From NCBI RefSeq assembly GCF_004770105.1, contig NZ_RQEY01000012.1:1-64000 (forward strand): a DNA stretch of 64,000 bases, written 5' to 3'. The notes below the pieces were generated by a model. It made no database searches and was not told where the DNA came from. It was given only the letters and a program-made list of their open reading frames with translations. The DNA comes from Leptospira andrefontaineae. GTDB taxonomy: Bacteria; Spirochaetota; Leptospiria; Leptospirales; Leptospiraceae. The first letter of the stretch is position 1; each line of letters begins with the position of its first letter. Positions 15,899-25,025 of the stretch are shown piece after piece. A program made the translations under genes and the position numbers.

Positions 15899-16522
15899 AT
15901 GAATAAGACTCTTTTACTAATAGTAATTCTTTTTACATCTTTCTGGAATTTAAAACCGGAGCAGATTAAGTCTTCGGATTTGATGGAAGGGGATATTATA
16001 TTTCACGAATCAAACTCTGAGCAAGCTAAGGCAATTAAAGCAGCAACTAAATCAAGATACACACACGTTGGAATTATTTTTAAATACGGTAATGATTATA
16101 AGGTTCTTGAGGCAGTTGAACCGGTGAGAATTACTCCTTTGTCTTCTTTTATTAAAAGAGGTCAGAAAAATCACTATGTTATCAAACGACTTAAAGATCG
16201 TGAAAAGGTATTAACTAATAATAAAATTCAAGAAATGAAACAATATGGAGAATCTCTGTTAGGCCGACATTATGATATATATTTTGGCTGGCAAGATGAT
16301 CGTATTTACTGCACTGAACTAATCTGGAAATTGTATGATAAATTTACAGGTAAGGAATTAGGTGAGTTGAAAACTTTAAAAGATTTCGACTTATCATCAA
16401 TTAAAGTGCAGTATTTAATGAAAAAGCGATATGGAAATAATATCCCTTACTCTGAACCGGTAATTTCTCCGGTTGATATGTTCAACTCAAGTGAATTGAT
16501 TACTATAATCAGTTATAATTAG
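15899..16522 (+). CDS. YiiX-like permuted NlpC/P60 cysteine hydrolase, secreted
   Basis: A 207-residue protein with a signal peptide (residues 1-20) and GAAGAAAAA before the ATG. The order GDIIFHESN, then His56 in YTHVGIIF, then Cys138 in IYCTELIWK is the circularly permuted papain-like layout of YiiX/YebB hydrolases. Such enzymes act on amide or ester bonds of envelope molecules. Lies between two decayed attC sites, so it was probably a cassette. Confidence 0.82.
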   Translation: MNKTLLLIVILFTSFWNLKPEQIKSSDLMEGDIIFHESNSEQAKAIKAATKSRYTHVGIIFKYGNDYKVLEAVEPVRITPLSSFIKRGQKNHYVIKRLKDREKVLTNNKIQEMKQYGESLLGRHYDIYFGWQDDRIYCTELIWKLYDKFTGKELGELKTLKDFDLSSIKVQYLMKKRYGNNIPYSEPVISPVDMFNSSELITIISYN

Positions 16523-16530
16523 GCTGCTAC

Positions 16531-16592
16531 GCCTAACTATCAGCTCTGACGCTTCGCTTCGAGATGCTAACACATTCTCACTTAGGTTTGCA
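16531..16592 (+). repeat. Truncated attC (left half)
   Basis: GCCTAAC (16531-16537) and the following CTATCAGCTCTGACG, as in the left half of GGCTCTGACG-type sites, fading after about 60 bp. The right half is missing, so the site is unlikely to recombine. Confidence 0.65.
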
Positions 16593-16621
16593 TTGATTTA
16601 TATTGAAAGGTTTTGGCTAAG

Positions 16622-17422
16622 ATGAATTATTCTAAACTGACGGGTCCTGTGATTGTATTCAGCGTTTTTCTGAACGTTAATTGTTTCTTCATTGCTCAAA
16701 ATGAAATCCGCTTTTTGAAAACGGATCCCGAAACCAAAATTATTCATGAAATAACTGATCATTCGATTCAAAATGTTTTTACATATAGTAAACCGCTATT
16801 ACTTGATCATTCGCAAGAATATCTTACTGTCTTTGCGACTAAGTATCCTAGGCAGACTGATGGCTTTGGAAGTAATTCTGGCCGAAATTTTAATAATTCA
16901 TCTCTATTGGAATTAAACACTTCATCATACGGCAGATATTTTACAGAAATAGAGGTCGATTCAAAGTATGTCAAAATTTGTAAGATCAAGACTACGGACT
17001 GTAGATTTGTTGAAAGTGCCGGGGAAATTATAAAATCGATCTATTTATCGCGTCTCGAATTTAATACAGAGTATGATAGTAATAATCTTAAAATCGTTAA
17101 TTTCTCTTTGATCCAAATTGAATCCTCGGTAGATAAGAGTTTTGATATTCGTTACGACTTTTTCTTATCTGATCTGAATAAGAAATATATTCGACTAATT
17201 CCCACTGAATCGAGCTTTGCAGATTTCGAATACAATATTGAAACGAATAATCTCTTCATAACTGTTTTATATGATAGCAATAAAGATGGTAAGTTTAGCA
17301 CGGATATAGATCGATCCGCTGTCTTAAAGGTCAATGTTAATCATCCGTCTATTGGAGTAGAAATAATAAATAAGTCAGAAATTCAGCGAATTTTTCAGTT
17401 AGATAAGAAAAATACTAATTAA
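16622..17422 (+). CDS. Hypothetical lipoprotein
   Basis: Start set at ATG 16622 with a GAAAGG Shine-Dalgarno at 16605-16610; a TTG at 16613 is the alternative. The 266-residue product has a hydrophobic N terminus ending in LNVNC, acceptable for the loose spirochaete lipobox. The C-terminal part contains DSNKDGKFSTDIDRS, a calcium-binding dockerin/EF-hand-like loop. No family recognised. Last gene of the array. Confidence 0.65.
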   Translation: MNYSKLTGPVIVFSVFLNVNCFFIAQNEIRFLKTDPETKIIHEITDHSIQNVFTYSKPLLLDHSQEYLTVFATKYPRQTDGFGSNSGRNFNNSSLLELNTSSYGRYFTEIEVDSKYVKICKIKTTDCRFVESAGEIIKSIYLSRLEFNTEYDSNNLKIVNFSLIQIESSVDKSFDIRYDFFLSDLNKKYIRLIPTESSFADFEYNIETNNLFITVLYDSNKDGKFSTDIDRSAVLKVNVNHPSIGVEIINKSEIQRIFQLDKKNTN

Positions 17423-17436
17423 CAAAAAAATGTTCT

Positions 17437-17456
17437 CGAGCCTTGGTCATTTACCG
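17437..17456 (+). repeat. attC right-end remnant
   Basis: The bases CGAGCCTTGGTCATTTACCG resemble the right end CAAGCCTTGGTCGTTAGCCG of intact sites. Marks the right limit of the array. Confidence 0.6.
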
Positions 17457-17568
17457 AAATGGAGAAGATTATAAATTATTGTAATTCTATATTAGAACTC
17501 TTTTATCCAAACAAAATTTCAATTATTCCTTGCTTGCATTCTTTGATTAACTCTTTATAAACAGATCT

Positions 17569-18126
17569 ATGAGAAAAGTTATTTTTGCGATCAACACTAG
17601 CGCCGATGGATATTACGGCCACATGGATATGCTTCCCGACGAAGAACTGCATAAATACTTCACGGATCTGTTACGTACTGCAGGCCTTATCCTTTATGGT
17701 CGGGTCACATATCAAATGATGGTACCATTTTGGCCAGAAATAGCGAGAGACCAATCAATGTCAGAATTAACGAACGAGTTCGCCCGGGTGTTTGATTCAC
17801 TTGAGAAAGTCTTATTCTCTACCACGCTAAAACATGTCGAAGATCCAAATACTAGACTGGCTAGTGAGAGTCTATCGAACGAGGTGATTGCGCTGAAGAA
17901 CCTTCCTGGGAAAGATATTTTTGTTGGTAGTTTGAGTATCGCTTCTCAATTATCTAATCTCAATTTGATCGATGAGTATCGTTTTGTAGTTCATCCGGTG
18001 ATCGTAGGAAAAGGTCCTAAATTATTCGATACTATGAAATTACAAGAGAGGGTTCTGCTGGACTTTCTTGATTCACAAACTTTACAATCCGGTATTACTG
18101 CCCTTCGTTACAAAAGTCGGGTTTGA
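17569..18126 (+). CDS. RibD C-terminal/dihydrofolate-reductase-like protein
   Basis: A 185-residue protein with the RibD_C/DHFR-like layout: [43 protein letters not shown] and [19 protein letters not shown]. These NADPH-binding homologues are common as small stand-alone genes of unknown substrate. Just right of the cassette array, but with no attC of its own. Confidence 0.88.
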   Translation: MRKVIFAINTSADGYYGHMDMLPDEELHKYFTDLLRTAGLILYGRVTYQMMVPFWPEIARDQSMSELTNEFARVFDSLEKVLFSTTLKHVEDPNTRLASESLSNEVIALKNLPGKDIFVGSLSIASQLSNLNLIDEYRFVVHPVIVGKGPKLFDTMKLQERVLLDFLDSQTLQSGITALRYKSRV

Positions 18127-18172
18127 AGATAAATTCTTCTCTTCAAGCCGTTTCTTTGTATTGGCAAAACTC

Positions 18173-18943
18173 TTAATCTTTTGTAATTTTTTGCCTCAGC
18201 AATAGCAAAGGTAAAAGCATAGGAACTGTGCGTTTATAATTCAGATATTTCTCACCGAAAGTCCTGATTAGATCTCTTTCTTCAAAGAATGTTCCTATAA
18301 TGATATAAATTGTCAGACCGATAGAGAGAATTAAATGACCTAAATTCATTAATGGCGTACTCCATAGAGCTAAAATCATTCCTAACATCATCGGATGACG
18401 TACCAATTTATAAAGTGATGGTGTAGAAAATTCTGAGGGATATGATTCGGTTTTTATAAGAAAATTCCAGGCTTGTCTCAATCCAAAAAGTTCAAAGTGA
18501 TCTATCAAAAATGTAGAAACCACTGATAGGATAATTCCTATTAAGAAAATTGAATAAATGGCGTACTTCCAGGGACTATTCTGAATAATCCATATCTCGA
18601 TATGGATTGGTTGCCATAGGATTGAGAGTGCGATCAAAGTAATACTTACTATAAAAACGTAAAAACTTCTTTCAATCGGTAATGGTATTATTCGCTTACA
18701 ATATTTTTTGAAACCTGGCCTTGCCATTACGCTGTGAGGAATTCCGAATATTGCTATTAATCCAATGTTTAAAAAAATCGACTCTTTTAGTCCGATTTGA
18801 AATTCGAATGTGAATGGATCTAAGAATTGAGTAGCATCGAGCAGCCGAAAGACAAAAAGAATAATGCTAAAAAGATAGATCGTATACGAAATAAGAGCAA
18901 ATATTAAATATATAATTCGTATAAATGTATTTTCTGCGGACAT
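18173..18943 (-). CDS. MddA/NnrU-like membrane methyltransferase
   Basis: Start moved to 18943 (MSAENTFIRII) because a GGAGG Shine-Dalgarno lies 7 bp upstream; the longer frame to 18967 lacks one. The 256-residue protein has five or six membrane segments and a C-terminal LYKLVRHPMMLGMILALWSTP followed by FEERDLIRTFG and LNYKRTVPMLLP. This is the isoprenylcysteine-methyltransferase-like signature, and the wording fits methanethiol S-methyltransferase (MddA), which makes dimethyl sulfide. Assignment to MddA is by pattern memory only. Confidence 0.68.
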   Translation of the reverse strand: MSAENTFIRIIYLIFALISYTIYLFSIILFVFRLLDATQFLDPFTFEFQIGLKESIFLNIGLIAIFGIPHSVMARPGFKKYCKRIIPLPIERSFYVFIVSITLIALSILWQPIHIEIWIIQNSPWKYAIYSIFLIGIILSVVSTFLIDHFELFGLRQAWNFLIKTESYPSEFSTPSLYKLVRHPMMLGMILALWSTPLMNLGHLILSIGLTIYIIIGTFFEERDLIRTFGEKYLNYKRTVPMLLPLLLLRQKITKD

Positions 18944-19134
18944 GTTCGCCTCCAAAATGCTTGGCATTCAAAGTATTCTAAAAATTCTCAACTAATCTAA
19001 AAAACTGACGGTCGGTATTGTAAATTATAAATCAAAGAAATTCCTTTGTTAGGGATAATATTGCTTGGTATTCAAAGTAATTTTTAATAAGTATAAAACT
19101 GTTCATTCAGAAGGCATGGGAGAACAAGAGAAGA

Positions 19135-19551
19135 ATGAAACAAGATAGACTATTAGTCTTGGTTACTGCATTACGAGATCAAATTCTAGATGAGGTAAAA
19201 AAAGACTATTTACGTTTTGGACTTACGAATATAACTCCCGCGATGGGCGCTGTTCTTTGTGCACTTAAAAATGACCATCCACAATCTATGAAAGAGATAG
19301 CGAGGCAGATTTTTAGAGACCAATCTAGTGTTACTCCGCTAGTACAAAAGTTAGTCGATTTAAATCTTGCAATCCAAGAACGCTCATCCATTGACGCAAG
19401 GGAGTCCCAGGTTAGATTAACGACGCCCGGAAAAAATACACGTTTGAAAATAATTCGTGCAGGAAGAAAAATGAATGCTCGCTTATACAAAGGTATGTCA
19501 GCAGGCGATAGAAAGACTTTGATTTCGCTATTAGCTCAGCTAAAAAAGTAA
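19135..19551 (+). CDS. MarR-family transcriptional regulator
   Basis: A 138-residue winged-helix protein: MGAVLCALKNDHPQSMKEIARQIF, then DQSSVTPLVQKLVDLNLAIQER and the DARESQVRLTTPGK wing typical of MarR. It binds DNA as a dimer and usually responds to small aromatic ligands. It starts 170 bp from the divergent membrane methyltransferase and may regulate neighbours. Confidence 0.92.
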   Translation: MKQDRLLVLVTALRDQILDEVKKDYLRFGLTNITPAMGAVLCALKNDHPQSMKEIARQIFRDQSSVTPLVQKLVDLNLAIQERSSIDARESQVRLTTPGKNTRLKIIRAGRKMNARLYKGMSAGDRKTLISLLAQLKK

Positions 19552-19555
19552 ACAA

Positions 19556-20158
19556 TCATATTTCAAAACTTCCTGTCTTGACTTCTCCAGCACGCTTATA
19601 ATTAGCAATAATGACTCCATTTGAAGAAACTTGGCTTTCAGTCACTTTGAACATCGCAGGGATTGTGCCATCTGCAAACAATCGTTTCCCACTGCCTAAC
19701 GTTAGCGGGTATATCTTTAGCCAAAATTCATCAACCAAATCATGTTTCATGAGTGTCTGAACTAAATTTGCACTTCCGTATACATGTAAATCTGGTCCTT
19801 CTTCTTTTTTAAGTTTGCTGATCTTTTCCACAATGTCTCCGTTTAAAAACACTGACGGCTTCCATTCGCTACTAGTCCTAGTATTTGAGGCAACGTACTT
19901 AGTTACCGTCATGATGGGTGGCCAAAAGTCAGAATGTTTGGGCCAATAGGGTTCCCAAATATCAAAGGTTTTACGACCTAATAGCAGATCAAACGGTAGA
20001 TTCATCTGTTTCTCCATAACTGTTCCGGTAAGATCATCAAAGATTGGAGCTTGCCATCCGCTATATTTAAAGCCACCACTAGTATCTTCTTCTTCGCCAC
20101 CCGGGCCTTGGATGACTCCATCAAGAGTGACAAATTCGAGTACGATAATTTTTCTCAT
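19556..20158 (-). CDS. RibD C-terminal/dihydrofolate-reductase-like protein
   Basis: A 200-residue protein: [70 protein letters not shown]. It belongs to the same superfamily as the gene at 17,569 but to a different subgroup, closer to the YyaP type. Convergent with the MarR gene, 4 bp between stops. Confidence 0.88.
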   Translation of the reverse strand: MRKIIVLEFVTLDGVIQGPGGEEEDTSGGFKYSGWQAPIFDDLTGTVMEKQMNLPFDLLLGRKTFDIWEPYWPKHSDFWPPIMTVTKYVASNTRTSSEWKPSVFLNGDIVEKISKLKKEEGPDLHVYGSANLVQTLMKHDLVDEFWLKIYPLTLGSGKRLFADGTIPAMFKVTESQVSSNGVIIANYKRAGEVKTGSFEI

Positions 20159-20292
20159 GGTTATATTCCTTATAAGGTATATTTCGGCACGATTATTGGA
20201 GCAAAAATTTCATACACGTCAATAGCATTTAGTTAGCTATTTTAAACCATCTTGTGTAGTATCGGAAAAACTAAAGTAGTTTGGAGGCATTT

Positions 20293-20673
20293 ATGAAACG
20301 AGTTACAGGTATTGGTGGGATCTTCTTCAGTGCTAAAGACCCTGCTAAATTAGGTTCCTGGTACAAAACTCATCTTGGAATAGATGTCCAGTCTTGGGGC
20401 GGTGCAGCGTTTCGTTGGGTTGATTCTGCCGGTAATCCTACAAATGGCACAACTGCCTGGTCAGTCGGAGATGGCACTTATTTCGCACCGAGCAATTCTA
20501 CATTCATGGTTAACTATAGAGTGGAAGATCTTCACGGACTATTGAAAGTACTTCGAGAAGAAGGTTGTCAAGTGTTGGAGAAGGTAGAAGAATCAGAATA
20601 CGGGATATTTGGTTGGGTCATGGATCCGGAAGGCAATAAGGTGGAGCTATGGCAACCACCAGTTGGCCAGTAA
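20293..20673 (+). CDS. VOC-family glyoxalase-like protein
   Basis: ATG 20293 chosen because GGAGG (20283-20287) precedes it. A 126-residue VOC protein: GIGGIFFSAKDPAKLGSWYKTHLG, then YRVEDLHGLLKVLREEGCQ and YGIFGWVMDPEGNKVELWQPP, with the terminal Glu typical of metal binding. Single-domain glyoxalase/bleomycin-resistance type; substrate unknown. Confidence 0.9.
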   Translation: MKRVTGIGGIFFSAKDPAKLGSWYKTHLGIDVQSWGGAAFRWVDSAGNPTNGTTAWSVGDGTYFAPSNSTFMVNYRVEDLHGLLKVLREEGCQVLEKVEESEYGIFGWVMDPEGNKVELWQPPVGQ

Positions 20674-21797
20674 CAATTGGTCTTGAACATTATACGTATG
20701 GATCAACGGAGAACACTTTGCAGACTTTTCGATATCCAAATTCCGCAATAAATAAGGATCGCCAAACTGTATTCGTACAACTGCCTTTGATTTTTCTAGG
20801 TATAAGTATTCCGTTAACCTTGTTCATGTACGCTATCGGGAAAGGTGAACTATTCCTTCCGATAATTATGGTTGTCATAATGTTATTTGTAGCCATTGTC
20901 ACGATCTACTTCAGATATCTTACAGTTTCGGTTTATTGGAAAGATTACAGGGTTCTCCTCTCCGGTTTTAATATTTCCGTTTTTTCCGATGGAAAAGCAA
21001 TTTTTGAGGGTGCCTCCTATGATTTATCTTCGTTTCAATACGATATTTTTTCTCGCGGGATTTTATTAGGACATCCTAGGGGTGGAATTTTAATTCCGGA
21101 TACGATTGAAAATGTTCAGGTACTTTTTCAAACTTTAAACGCGATGAGAACAGGTAAGCCTGCAGGAAATGTGGACCAGATATTGTTGCAGGATTTTTTG
21201 CAAGAACGTCTTTCACTTGTAAGTAAACATATTGAATATAATCCAGTTCTACAAAAAGTTCGGATTATATGGGATCATCCACTATGTCCATTTCCAATTT
21301 GCATAGGCGCTATGCTTATTACTGTAGGATTATTTGATCTTATTTTTTATAAAAACCCCACTAGTCATCCGATCACTTTGTGTATCGCCTATATTATTAC
21401 TGGTATTTTCTTTCTATTTCTGGCAAGAATCTGGAAAAGAGAATGTTGGATCAATATTGCCGAAAAAAGTTTTATTCTGAAAAAAGGACTTAGTACTTTT
21501 ACAGGTTTAATCGATTTGTTAGGTGTTGTTTCTTCCAAAGTCCTAACTGCCGATTTATCAATCTCGGAACGATATCATTTGTCTATTTCTAGTGAAGGAA
21601 AGATTTTCGAAATTGGACCCTCGCAAGAGTTTCCGGACCATGCTTTTAATGCTGCACAGGATCTTGTAAGTAAGATGGATGTAAAATTGCTGAAAAATCG
21701 CAGTAAGCCCAAGTTCCTGATAGATAATTGGATTCCAGCAGCTCTTATTGCCGGTGGACTTGCCGCGATTGGATCTTTTATTCCAAAATTCCTTTAA
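20649..21797 (+). CDS. Hypothetical membrane protein
   Basis: A 382-residue protein with two hydrophobic segments near the N terminus (about 44-62, 68-88), two more in the middle (about 218-236, 241-259) and one at the C terminus. The start at 20,649 overlaps the VOC gene by 25 bp; a later start is possible. The pattern of paired helices with soluble domains in between is unusual; no family recognised. Confidence 0.65.
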   Translation: MATTSWPVTIGLEHYTYGSTENTLQTFRYPNSAINKDRQTVFVQLPLIFLGISIPLTLFMYAIGKGELFLPIIMVVIMLFVAIVTIYFRYLTVSVYWKDYRVLLSGFNISVFSDGKAIFEGASYDLSSFQYDIFSRGILLGHPRGGILIPDTIENVQVLFQTLNAMRTGKPAGNVDQILLQDFLQERLSLVSKHIEYNPVLQKVRIIWDHPLCPFPICIGAMLITVGLFDLIFYKNPTSHPITLCIAYIITGIFFLFLARIWKRECWINIAEKSFILKKGLSTFTGLIDLLGVVSSKVLTADLSISERYHLSISSEGKIFEIGPSQEFPDHAFNAAQDLVSKMDVKLLKNRSKPKFLIDNWIPAALIAGGLAAIGSFIPKFL

Positions 21798-22210
21798 TTG
21801 GCCTCCGTATACTTCTTAAAATTATCAAGTATCGCCTGCCAACCGCCTCTTTGCATTTCAATTGGGTTTTCTGATTCAGGATCAAAACTTACTATTACAA
21901 TGGTCTTATTATCTTTATTCTCAAAGCTTACTGTTGCTTTTCTACCATCTCCCATAGTATAAGCAAAATTTTTCTGGTCGACGACTGTGTCGTAAATCGC
22001 TTCAAATTCGAATCCGAAACTTCCATCCTTAGCTTCCATTCTCGCGCTGTACTTACCACCCGGTTTCAGATCATTTTTTGCCCACGGACATTGCCAATCA
22101 TCAGTGGCAAAATTCCATTTGATAATATGCTCTGGATTGGTGTAATAGTCCCAGGCTTTTTTAATATCTGTAGCAATAGTCGCTTGGATAGTGATTTGTT
22201 TTGAGTCCAT
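21794..22210 (-). CDS. SRPBCC/AHSA1-domain protein
   Basis: A 138-residue START-like protein: ITIQATIATDIKKAWDYYTNPEHIIKWNFA, GGKYSARMEAKDGSFGFEFEAIYD, and C-terminal RGGWQAILDNFKKY. This AHSA1/activator-type fold has a ligand cavity; the function is usually unknown. Convergent with the upstream membrane gene, overlapping by 4 bp. Confidence 0.9.
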   Translation of the reverse strand: MDSKQITIQATIATDIKKAWDYYTNPEHIIKWNFATDDWQCPWAKNDLKPGGKYSARMEAKDGSFGFEFEAIYDTVVDQKNFAYTMGDGRKATVSFENKDNKTIVIVSFDPESENPIEMQRGGWQAILDNFKKYTEAN

Positions 22211-22257
22211 TTTAGGGAATCTAACAGACTATTCTCTATGAGAAAAGCATTTTCCGT

Positions 22258-22617
22258 ATGATATCTTTAGACAAAGTAAGAAAACTTGCATTAGCTCTTC
22301 CTGAAGCAAAAGAAGAACCTCATTTTGAAAAAATTTCATTCAGAGTGAGTAAGAAAATTTTTGCAACAGTGGATCAGGAGAATAAAAAGATCGTTCTTAA
22401 ATTTGATCTGAATGACCAGGATTTCTTTTCAGCAGCATCTAAGGGTTCCGTTTATCCTATAGAAAATAAATGGGGACAGCAGGGTTGGACCTGTGTTGAA
22501 ATGAGATCGACTGATTTGGCTTTATTTAAAGATATGTTAGTGGTTTCTTATTGTGGAGTCGCTCCCAAAAGACTTGTAGAAGCGATCCAACAAAACCCAA
22601 AATCTCGTAAAAAATAA
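22258..22617 (+). CDS. MmcQ/YjbR-family protein
   Basis: A 119-residue protein with the YjbR pattern: VRKLALALPEAKEEPHFEKISFRV, KKIFATVDQENKKIVLKF, GWTCVEMRSTDLALFKDML, SYCGVAPKRLVEAI. YjbR-type CyaY-like fold, possibly DNA-binding, role unknown. Confidence 0.9.
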   Translation: MISLDKVRKLALALPEAKEEPHFEKISFRVSKKIFATVDQENKKIVLKFDLNDQDFFSAASKGSVYPIENKWGQQGWTCVEMRSTDLALFKDMLVVSYCGVAPKRLVEAIQQNPKSRKK

Positions 22618-22638
22618 TTAATCCAATATATAAGTCAA

Positions 22639-23088
22639 ATGAGCATCGAAACTATTTCGAATAAAAATATAGATGAAGTTCTTCCTCTAATCCGCAAATA
22701 TCAGGAGTTCTACAAGATAGAATCTATCAATGATGAGAAGAATAAAATATTCTTTTCTCAGTTTGAAGAGGGTAGTAATTCCGGATGTTTATTCGGATAT
22801 AGGAAAAAAGATAAATTAGTAGGTTTCGCTACTGTATATTTTTCTTATGCATCAAGTATCATTAGCAAAGTGGCAATTATGAATGATCTTTTCACTTTAG
22901 CTGAATTTAGAAAACAAGGAATTGGCGAATCATTGATCGATCATTGTGCCAAATATGCAAAATCTCAAGGAGCCACCAGATTACAATGGGTGACTGCTCC
23001 TGATAATTTAAATGCTCAAGCCTTATATAATAAAATAGGGGCAAAACAAAGTAGCTGGGAATTTTTCACTTATAATATAATCGCATGA
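22639..23088 (+). CDS. GNAT-family N-acetyltransferase
   Basis: A 149-residue GNAT: IRKYQEFYKIESIN, FGYRKKDKLVGFATVYFSY, NDLFTLAEFRKQGIGESLIDHCAKYAKSQGA (acetyl-CoA loop R/Q-x-x-G-I-G) and DNLNAQALYNKIGAK. Substrate unknown. Overlaps the next gene by 4 bp. Confidence 0.93.
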   Translation: MSIETISNKNIDEVLPLIRKYQEFYKIESINDEKNKIFFSQFEEGSNSGCLFGYRKKDKLVGFATVYFSYASSIISKVAIMNDLFTLAEFRKQGIGESLIDHCAKYAKSQGATRLQWVTAPDNLNAQALYNKIGAKQSSWEFFTYNIIA

Positions 23089-23474
23089 ATAAAGAAGTCC
23101 AAAAATACAATAATTCACAAACGAAAATTGAAAAAGAGATTTGTAATATTCTTTCTCAGGAAATTGATCTTTATCTTCCTAAAGCAGAAAACAAGATTTG
23201 GCATGCTCATCCGGTTTGGTTCTTAGATGGGAATCCAATCGTAGGTTATAGCAAACTGAAAAATTGCATTCGATTACTCTTTTGGAGCGGGCAATCTTTT
23301 GATGAAGAAGGTTTAGAACCGGAAGGTTCCTTTAAAGCCGCCGAGGTCCGTTATACAAGTCCAGATCAAATAAATAAAAAAGATCTAAAACGATGGGTCA
23401 ATAAGGCAAAGAAAATACAGTGGGATTATAAAAATATTGTAAAGCGAAAAGGTGTTCTTGAAAGATTAAAATAA
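23085..23474 (+). CDS. DUF1801 (YdhG-like) protein
   Basis: A 129-residue protein: ISQEIDLYLPKAENKIWHAHPVWFLDGNPIVGYSK split in two motifs, then LLFWSGQSFDEEGLEP and ADEVRYTS-like AAEVRYTSPDQI. DUF1801 proteins resemble frataxin-like folds. Translationally coupled to the GNAT gene. Confidence 0.82.
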   Translation: MNKEVQKYNNSQTKIEKEICNILSQEIDLYLPKAENKIWHAHPVWFLDGNPIVGYSKLKNCIRLLFWSGQSFDEEGLEPEGSFKAAEVRYTSPDQINKKDLKRWVNKAKKIQWDYKNIVKRKGVLERLK

Positions 23475-23522
23475 TTTTGCAAAAGCAGCGCGAAGTCATC
23501 CAATACCCCCGCGCTTAAACTT

Positions 23523-23990
23523 TTAATTAAAGTCATCAATTTTAAGATCATCCGGTGCAGGTTTACCAGTACCAGTTTCAATCAAATCTTTTAGACTAAG
23601 TAAGAAGACTGCCCATTTCATACTGCAATGTGCAGTAAAATCGCTTTCTACTTTCCAATCCTGATGCCTAAAATAAATAAGAGTCAATGCTGTTCCGTCA
23701 GGTGCAATTCCCGGATTCAATTTGAAATTGATATGAGAACCGATCCAATCTTCCGGTCCTGATGTACATTCCCATAGAACATTTTGTGATGAAAGTTCTT
23801 GAACCTTCATGTCGATTCCCGCTATTCCGAAATCAAAATGAATAGGTTCTCCTATACCGGAAGTCCCGCCTGTAAACGGTCCACCCACTTGTTTAGTCCA
23901 CCATCCTGAAAGTCCTTCCTTAGTCGTCAGCGCATTGATGACATCCGCAGCCCCTGCACGAACGCCTATCTTATGATAGATTCCGTTCAT
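23523..23990 (-). CDS. SRPBCC-domain protein
   Basis: A 155-residue AHSA1-like protein: YHKIGVRAGAADVINALTTKEGLSGWWTK, IHFDFGIAGIDMKVQEL, LWECTSGPEDWIGSHINFKL, HCSMKWAVFLLSLKDLIETGTGKP. Family of small ligand-binding folds. Just before it, 23,486 to 23,514 hold an AGCGCG / CGCGCT hairpin that may terminate both converging messages. Confidence 0.88.
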   Translation of the reverse strand: MNGIYHKIGVRAGAADVINALTTKEGLSGWWTKQVGGPFTGGTSGIGEPIHFDFGIAGIDMKVQELSSQNVLWECTSGPEDWIGSHINFKLNPGIAPDGTALTLIYFRHQDWKVESDFTAHCSMKWAVFLLSLKDLIETGTGKPAPDDLKIDDFN

Positions 23991-24053
23991 CTTATTCTCC
24001 TTACGTTTCTCGTTTCTTTTTCTTTCCGGCTTATCGCCGATAAAAGTACTGTA

Positions 24054-24515
24054 TTATTCTTTTCTGAACTGCCATTTCTCAAGGCTATCCAGAATATGGG
24101 TCCATCCTGCTTTATGGGATGTGGTCGCATCTTCTCCAATTAAACGTTCATGGATTAACGTTATGAGTGTTTGCGGTTTATTGTTTGTATTTGAAGACTC
24201 TTCTTTTAAAAGATCGAAGGTGACTGTGACCAATGTATCTAAGCCTTCTGTTGCGTGTGATCTCCAAGTAAATACTAATTTTTTCGGCTCTTCGATAATC
24301 TGGTATTCACCTTCGTGCGGAAGAACTTTGCCTTCATGTAACATATTGATCTTAAATTTTCCGCCTGGACGGGGATCTAATGTGGCAGACTCGATCCCGA
24401 TCGAGTTCCCTGGTAAAAACCAACTGGAAAATTCTTCCGCTTTTAGCCAGGCTCGAAACAACCTGATTGGTTCAGCGTTAATTCTTTTTTCTATTTTTAC
24501 GACCTGGTTTATCAT
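24054..24515 (-). CDS. SRPBCC/AHSA1-domain protein paired with ArsR
   Basis: A 153-residue protein with a GAGGAG Shine-Dalgarno before ATG 24515: IEKRINAEPIRLFRAWLKAEEFSSWFLPG, GGKFKINMLHEGKVLPHEGEY, AGWTHILDSLEKW. Its start lies inside the ArsR gene (38-bp overlap). ArsR plus SRPBCC is a common two-gene unit in bacteria. Confidence 0.9.
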   Translation of the reverse strand: MINQVVKIEKRINAEPIRLFRAWLKAEEFSSWFLPGNSIGIESATLDPRPGGKFKINMLHEGKVLPHEGEYQIIEEPKKLVFTWRSHATEGLDTLVTVTFDLLKEESSNTNNKPQTLITLIHERLIGEDATTSHKAGWTHILDSLEKWQFRKE

Positions 24516-24858
24516 GGTCTTGCTCCTCTATAAAGGATTCTAGTCTATCGAGTTTATTGGTCCAGAATTCCTGATGATATGTAAGCCATGCAGAAGCTTC
24601 CATAAGAGATTGGTTTTGTAGTTCAAGTCGGAAGCTACGGCCATCTTCCTGATCCCGCACTTTACGAACTAAGCCAGCTGATGTAAGCACATCTATATGT
24701 TTAGCCACTCCAGCAAATGACATAGAAAAAGGTTCTGCCAATTCTGAAATGCTGAGGGGCCTTTTTCTCAATTTGGCAAGCATTTGCCTTCTTGAACTAT
24801 CTGCAAGGGCAGCGAATACACGATCCAGCCTTTGTTCATTTTTATGAAATACAACCAT
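24478..24858 (-). CDS. ArsR-family transcriptional regulator
   Basis: A 126-residue winged helix: LDRVFAALADSSRRQMLAKLRKRPLSISELAEPFSMSFAGVAKH split over two motifs, then VRKVRDQEDGRSFRLELQ. No Cys pair of metal sensors, so it fits the metal-independent ArsR group that accompanies SRPBCC genes. Overlaps the SRPBCC gene by 38 bp. Confidence 0.92.
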   Translation of the reverse strand: MVVFHKNEQRLDRVFAALADSSRRQMLAKLRKRPLSISELAEPFSMSFAGVAKHIDVLTSAGLVRKVRDQEDGRSFRLELQNQSLMEASAWLTYHQEFWTNKLDRLESFIEEQDHDKPGRKNRKKN

Positions 24859-25025
24859 TTAGTTGAATAAATGAGCTTGGGTCCCCGATTGTCAAATATT
24901 AAACTAGTTGGTTTAATAAATTTTTTGAACCCTGAAATTTGCCTAAAAGATCATTTATTTTGCACTTGCATTGTTTTAATAAGCCGTTTAAATCATTTAT
25001 TTTTTGAACGATGGGGCATTAAATT

